From the NCBI GenBank assembly GCA_021787395.1, contig JAJYLZ010000027.1, forward strand, positions 1 to 45,438: DNA of 45,438 nucleotides, written 5' to 3'. Source of the DNA: Chloroflexota bacterium. GTDB taxonomy: Bacteria; Chloroflexota; Limnocylindria; Limnocylindrales; CSP1-4. The position numbers and the translations under genes are program-made. The notes beneath the pieces are model-generated. The model worked only from the letters and a program-made list of their open reading frames with translations, did not search any database and was not told the DNA's origin. Of the stretch, positions 42,153 through 45,438 are shown piece after piece (position 1 is the first letter of the stretch; each line of letters begins with the position of its first letter).

Positions 42153-42626
42153 GTGGAGGACGGCGACGGCATCCGCATCCGCCCCATGACCGAGGACGAC
42201 TACGACGCGGTCATCGCCCTGTGGCGCGCCACCGAGGGCATCGGCCTGTCCGCGGCGGACGAGCGCGGTGCGATCGCGGCCTTCCTGGCGCGCAACCCCG
42301 GGCTGTCGAGGGTGGCGCTCCGCGGGGATACCCTGGTCGCCGCGGTGATGAGCGGCCACGACGGACGGCGCGGGTTCCTCCACCACCTCGCCGTCGTGCC
42401 CTCGGAGCGCGGCAGGGGGCTCGGCCGCAGGCTGGCCGAGGGGTGCCTCGACGACCTTCGCGCGCTGGGCATCGGCAAGGTGAACATCTTCGTCTACGCC
42501 GACAACGCGGCCGGCCAGGCCTTCTGGCGGGCCACGGGCTGGGTCGGCCGCGAGGACCTGCTGCAGATGCAGCGGGTCCTCATCGAGGACAGCGCGCCGG
42601 CGGGGGACTGCGGCCCCGGCTGCTGA
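42153..42626 (+). CDS. GNAT family acetyltransferase
   Basis: 157 residues: IRIRPMTEDDYDAVIALWRATEG (strand 1/helix 1), acetyl-CoA binding loop in AVVPSERGRGLGRRLAEGCLDDLR, and VNIFVYADNAAGQAFWRATGW. The fold is that of Gcn5-related N-acetyltransferases; the acceptor is unknown. The GTG at 42153 follows a G-rich stretch and is 11 nt from the YchF stop; an ATG about 11 codons later is the alternative. The tail CGPGC adds two cysteines. The stop codon lies within a hairpin shared with the convergent gene. Confidence 0.86.
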   Translation: MEDGDGIRIRPMTEDDYDAVIALWRATEGIGLSAADERGAIAAFLARNPGLSRVALRGDTLVAAVMSGHDGRRGFLHHLAVVPSERGRGLGRRLAEGCLDDLRALGIGKVNIFVYADNAAGQAFWRATGWVGREDLLQMQRVLIEDSAPAGDCGPGC

Positions 42627-42657
42627 GCGCGACGCCGTCCGGGGGGGCCGCGCTCAG
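42623..42657. terminator. Hairpin containing both stop codons of convergent genes
   Basis: CTGAGCGCG (42623-42631) and CGCGCTCAG (42649-42657) form a 9-bp stem with a 17-nt loop. The TGA of the GNAT gene and the TGA of the minus-strand small gene are both inside the stem, so each transcript can end within it. Confidence 0.6.
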
Positions 42658-42998
42658 TTCAGCCGCGGATCGCCCGCCTGCAGGTCAGCGAGGATCGTCA
42701 GGTAGTCGGTACCCTCCTCGGGGGCCTCGAGGTCGGCCAGGAAGTTGTCGTCCTCGTCGCGGGACACGTTCACGGCGGCGGTCAGCCGGTCGTCGCTGAT
42801 GGCGGTGAACCCGTAGTTCGCCTCGAGCTCCTCCGCGATCGCCTCGACGAGCGTGTCCTGCTCGAACGAGTCCACGACGCGGCGGCGGATGGACTGGACC
42901 AGGTCGAAGAACTCCTCGGGGTCCATCTCGTCCTCGCGGACGAGGAGGAGGTCGGCGAACACGTCGTTGTCGCCCTCGTGGAGCTCGTAGAAGTGCAT
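42654..42998 (-). CDS. Small acidic protein of unknown function
   Basis: 114 residues, not recognised. It is very acidic and helical: MHFYELHEGDNDVFADLLLVREDEMDPEEFFDLVQSIRRRVV opens it, then SFEQDTLVEAIAEELEANYGF and a Glu/Asp-rich end. The codon pattern and even spacing of hydrophobics support it as a real gene. It has its own TATACT -10 candidate at 43062-43067 (minus), with a leader of about 57 nt, and is divergent from the PfkB gene. No membrane segment or cysteine is present. Confidence 0.7.
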   Translation of the reverse strand: MHFYELHEGDNDVFADLLLVREDEMDPEEFFDLVQSIRRRVVDSFEQDTLVEAIAEELEANYGFTAISDDRLTAAVNVSRDEDDNFLADLEAPEEGTDYLTILADLQAGDPRLN

Positions 42999-43061
42999 GA
43001 TGGGGAACCTCGGTCGAAGGCGACCAGGACGGCCGCGGTGGCGTGCGAGCGCAGGGCGGCC

Positions 43062-43067
43062 AGTATA
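43062..43067 (-). promoter_or_regulatory. Candidate -10 box for the small acidic gene
   Basis: On the minus strand this reads TATACT (five of six consensus bases), the same hexamer as before the zinc-ribbon gene at 1382. No -35 box was identified. Confidence 0.4.
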
Positions 43068-43099
43068 GGCGGGCTGTCGAGGCGGCCCGGGGAGGTTGG

Positions 43100-44014
43100 A
43101 TGAGCGCGACGCCGGACGTCGTTGTGGTGGGGTCGGCCTGCCGGGACCTGGTCGACGACGACCCACGCGGCTGGCGGCTGGGGGGCGGCGCCTCCTACTC
43201 GGCGCTGGCGCTGGCGCGGCTCGGCCTGCGGGTGGGCGCGATCGTGGTGGCCGACGACCTGGCGGCCGACTCGTCGGAGATCGAGATGATCCGCGACGCC
43301 GGCGTCGAGGTCCGCATCCAGCCCGGCTCGAAGGGGCCCATCTTCATCAACACCGAGACGCCGACAGGCCGGATCCAGCAGACCCCCCAGGTGTCGGATC
43401 CCGTCGACCCCGCGGCACTGCCCGCCGCGTGGCACGCCGCCGGCGGCTGGATGATCGCCCCGGTCGCGGCCGAGATCCCCGATGTGTGGGCCGAGATCCC
43501 GCCCGCCGACGCCCACGTCGCGCTCGGCTGGCAGGGCCTCCTCCGAGTTCTGGCGCCCGGCGTCCGGGTCCACCACCGCCAGCCGTTCAGCTCCCCCGTC
43601 GTGTCGCGGGCGGACCTGATCGGCGTGGGCGTGGACGACATCGACGACGCGACCGCGGCCGCCGACCTGGCCCGGCTGCTCCGGCCGGGCGCCGAGATGC
43701 TCTTGACCGACGGCGTCCACGGCGGCAACGCCTACCGGGTGGGGGAGGGCGGCGCGATCTCCGCCGCGCGCCACTGGCACTCGATCCCCACCCGTCACTA
43801 CGTGGACCCGGTGGGTGCGGGCGACTCGTTCCTCTCGGGAGTCTTCGCCGCTCAACTGAAGCCGTCGCTGGTGGCCGGCTGGCCGGGACCGGACGCCGAC
43901 CTGCGGCTCGGCGCCGCCTGCGGCTCGCTCGTCCTCGAGGGGCCCGGGCTGTTCGGCGTGCCGCACCTCCACGACGCCATCGTGCGGATGGCGGGGGGCG
44001 ACAACCCGGACTGA
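43100..44014 (+). CDS. PfkB family carbohydrate/nucleoside kinase
   Basis: 304 residues. The N-terminal glycine-rich region is RLGGGASYSALALARLGLRVG and the C-terminal PfkB signature is YVDPVGAGDSFLSGVFAAQL, with the catalytic Asp in GAGD. LLTDGVHGGNAYRVG precedes it. These enzymes phosphorylate sugars, nucleosides or related alcohols with ATP; the substrate is not evident. GGGGAGG lies about 5 nt before the ATG. It is divergent from the small acidic gene across about 100 bp. Confidence 0.88.
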   Translation: MSATPDVVVVGSACRDLVDDDPRGWRLGGGASYSALALARLGLRVGAIVVADDLAADSSEIEMIRDAGVEVRIQPGSKGPIFINTETPTGRIQQTPQVSDPVDPAALPAAWHAAGGWMIAPVAAEIPDVWAEIPPADAHVALGWQGLLRVLAPGVRVHHRQPFSSPVVSRADLIGVGVDDIDDATAAADLARLLRPGAEMLLTDGVHGGNAYRVGEGGAISAARHWHSIPTRHYVDPVGAGDSFLSGVFAAQLKPSLVAGWPGPDADLRLGAACGSLVLEGPGLFGVPHLHDAIVRMAGGDNPD

Positions 44015-44065
44015 CGGGCGGCCCTCGGGCAGCCCCGTCCCGCCGCCGCGCGCGGACGGCGCTCG

Positions 44066-45438
44066 TCACCCTGGACCGTTCCGGCCGACGCGCGCGGCGA
44101 GGCGCGCCGCGCGACGGGCGGTGTCGGCCTCGACGCGCGGATACGGACGCCCGATCGCGCGCGAGCGCTCGAGGATCCGCCACGCCGCCCGGGTGGCGGC
44201 CAGCGCGCCGCGAGGATCGCCGAGGCGGTGCTCGCGCAGCTTGGCGACCTCGATCCAGGCGATGGCGCCCAGCGCCCCGCCGGCGCGGGAGGCCATCTGC
44301 CAGGACTCGGCAGCCTCGGCCCAGCGTCCGAGGCGCCGCAGGACGCGGGCGCGCTCTGCGGCGATCCGCTCGTCAGTCCAGACCGTGCCGACGTCCCAGG
44401 CCGTGGTCGAGGGGGCCGGCCCGAGCGGACCGCCGCGTCCGGCGGCCAGCGCCCCGCGCCAGCCCCCGCGCGGCGCCCGGCCGCCGAAGTCCGGGCGCAC
44501 CCGCGGCTCCCACCAGGCGCCGCCGGCACCGGCGTCCTGCGCGTCGGGGTCCTCGCGGCTGACCGGCGTCCGCCTGAACGGATCGCGGGCGTCGCCGGGC
44601 CCGGCGAGCGCGTCGTCGAGACAGGCGAGGGCCTCGTCGTGGCGCCGGGCGCGGGCGTAGGCGCGGGCGAGGCCGGCGAGATCGCCGCGCGGCGCGTCCA
44701 GGCGCGACTCGCGCTCCGCGTAGCGGCGCTCGACGTGGGCGAGCAGCAGCCCGAGGGAGCGGACGTCCTTCTCGTTGTGGATCACGACGCCGGCGAGCGC
44801 CTCCACGGGACCGCCCCGCAGCACGTCGAGGTAGATCGACGGGATCTCCCAGCCCTCCACGTCTCCGACACGGGACACGCCCAGAAGCCGCTCCTCGACC
44901 GTCTTGAGCCGGGCGTCGGGCAGCCGGTGGCGGAAGACGCGCCGGACGAACGGCAGTAGGTCGAGGTGCCCGGCATGCGCGGGGGCGGCCCGGCCGGCCA
45001 GCCGGAACCGCGCCTCGATCAGCGGCCAGTCGAAACCGCGGCCGTTGTAGCTGACCAGCCACGAGTCCGGGCTGACCCAGCGCTCGATCTCGGCGAGCAT
45101 GGCGGGCTCGTCGGCGTGGTCGGGGAGCAGGAGCTGCGTCTGGCGGAACGAGGCACCGTCCCAGCGGGCCAGGCCCACCAGGAACGCGAGGGTCCCGGCC
45201 GCGGTGGCCAGGCCCGTGGTCTCCGTGTCCAGGCAGACGAGGGGCGCGTGGGGCGGGGGGTGGTCGGGCAGGACGGCGAGGCGCTCCCGGTCCAGCGGCA
45301 CGTCCAGCGGCGGCACGACGCGCCGGACCAGCCACCCGTCGGCCGTGTCCGCCGCCTCGGCGCCGAGGGCACGGGCGAGGCGCTGCGCGAGCTCGCTGGA
45401 GCGCCGGCCGGCGAACGGGGGGCGGGCGGGCGGCTGCG
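44066..45438 (-). CDS. YprB-like RNase H-fold exonuclease domain protein (partial, N-terminus beyond window)
   Basis: The frame is open to the window end, so the start is missing and 456 residues are visible. A DnaQ-like exonuclease domain shows CLDTETTGLATAAG (DxE motif), SWLVSYNGRGFDWPLIEARF (NG-x-FD motif), LDLLPFVRRVFRH and HNEKDVRSL with the last Asp. This matches the YprB/ribonuclease H-like family. The C-terminal part (about 230 residues) has helical repeats resembling TPRs (ALACLDDALAGPG, AAESWQMASRAGG). The substrate is unknown; a role in nucleic acid processing is likely. A GTG at 45314-45316 is an internal possibility but the family core extends upstream. Confidence 0.85.
   Translation of the reverse strand, partial: QPPARPPFAGRRSSELAQRLARALGAEAADTADGWLVRRVVPPLDVPLDRERLAVLPDHPPPHAPLVCLDTETTGLATAAGTLAFLVGLARWDGASFRQTQLLLPDHADEPAMLAEIERWVSPDSWLVSYNGRGFDWPLIEARFRLAGRAAPAHAGHLDLLPFVRRVFRHRLPDARLKTVEERLLGVSRVGDVEGWEIPSIYLDVLRGGPVEALAGVVIHNEKDVRSLGLLLAHVERRYAERESRLDAPRGDLAGLARAYARARRHDEALACLDDALAGPGDARDPFRRTPVSREDPDAQDAGAGGAWWEPRVRPDFGGRAPRGGWRGALAAGRGGPLGPAPSTTAWDVGTVWTDERIAAERARVLRRLGRWAEAAESWQMASRAGGALGAIAWIEVAKLREHRLGDPRGALAATRAAWRILERSRAIGRPYPRVEADTARRAARLAARVGRNGPG

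Overview
This window is a very GC-rich (roughly 70% or more), gene-dense chromosomal segment from a bacterium. The gene mix points to Chloroflexota (a Limnocylindria/Ellin6529-like lineage is my best guess), with Actinomycetota as the alternative. The pointers are an FhaA-FhaB-RodA-PBP cell-wall block, a DUF2342-type metalloprotease, a DUF4446 protein, a MoxR-DUF58-transglutaminase block, many GTG starts and stop/start overlaps of the GTGA/ATGA type. The lineage is an inference from gene content; no rRNA or tRNA gene was seen. No phage, insertion sequence or CRISPR array was found.

Layout. 1-6025: a divergently transcribed zinc-ribbon protein (cut by the window edge), then fhaA, fhaB, rodA/ftsW and a class B penicillin-binding protein. 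6026-6804: a gene-free stretch full of short palindromes and degenerate tandem units. 6805-11331: MoxR ATPase, DUF58 protein and membrane transglutaminase. 11368-14962 (minus): aminotransferase, SerA and a histidine phosphatase, read as a serine-biosynthesis operon. 15051-15713: a VapBC-like toxin-antitoxin pair. 15778-19939: an RDD membrane protein, an ArsR-SRPBCC-VOC operon, a Crp/Fnr-like regulator and small unknown genes. 20020-25040 (minus): PspA, a secreted TPM-domain protein, RarA and a small membrane protein. 25166-30594: DUF4446, a UvrD-like helicase fused to an Fe-S nuclease, a DNA methyltransferase and a HAD protein. 30776-34107: an ABC-2 transporter, a small membrane protein and an M20 amidohydrolase. 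34108-34681: a second gene-free stretch carrying the same palindrome family. 34682-45438: agmatinase-family enzyme, SAM methyltransferase, CpaE-like ATPase, MurI, a DUF2342 metalloprotease, a 2-hydroxyacid dehydrogenase, a divergent YchF, GNAT, a small acidic protein, a PfkB kinase and a partial YprB-like exonuclease.

How the genes work together. FhaA/FhaB, RodA, the PBP and MurI form a peptidoglycan theme. The minus-strand aminotransferase, dehydrogenase and phosphatase could supply all three steps from 3-phosphoglycerate to serine. The helicase-nuclease, the methyltransferase and RarA are DNA-processing genes. The most unusual feature is a family of perfect palindromes, core ACAAC-N5-GTTGT and mostly spaced about 50 bp apart. 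It occurs in two gene-free loci 28 kb apart and, as far as I could see by eye, nowhere else in the window. Several genes also seem to be transcribed as leaderless mRNAs, the clearest being the ArsR gene at 17074.
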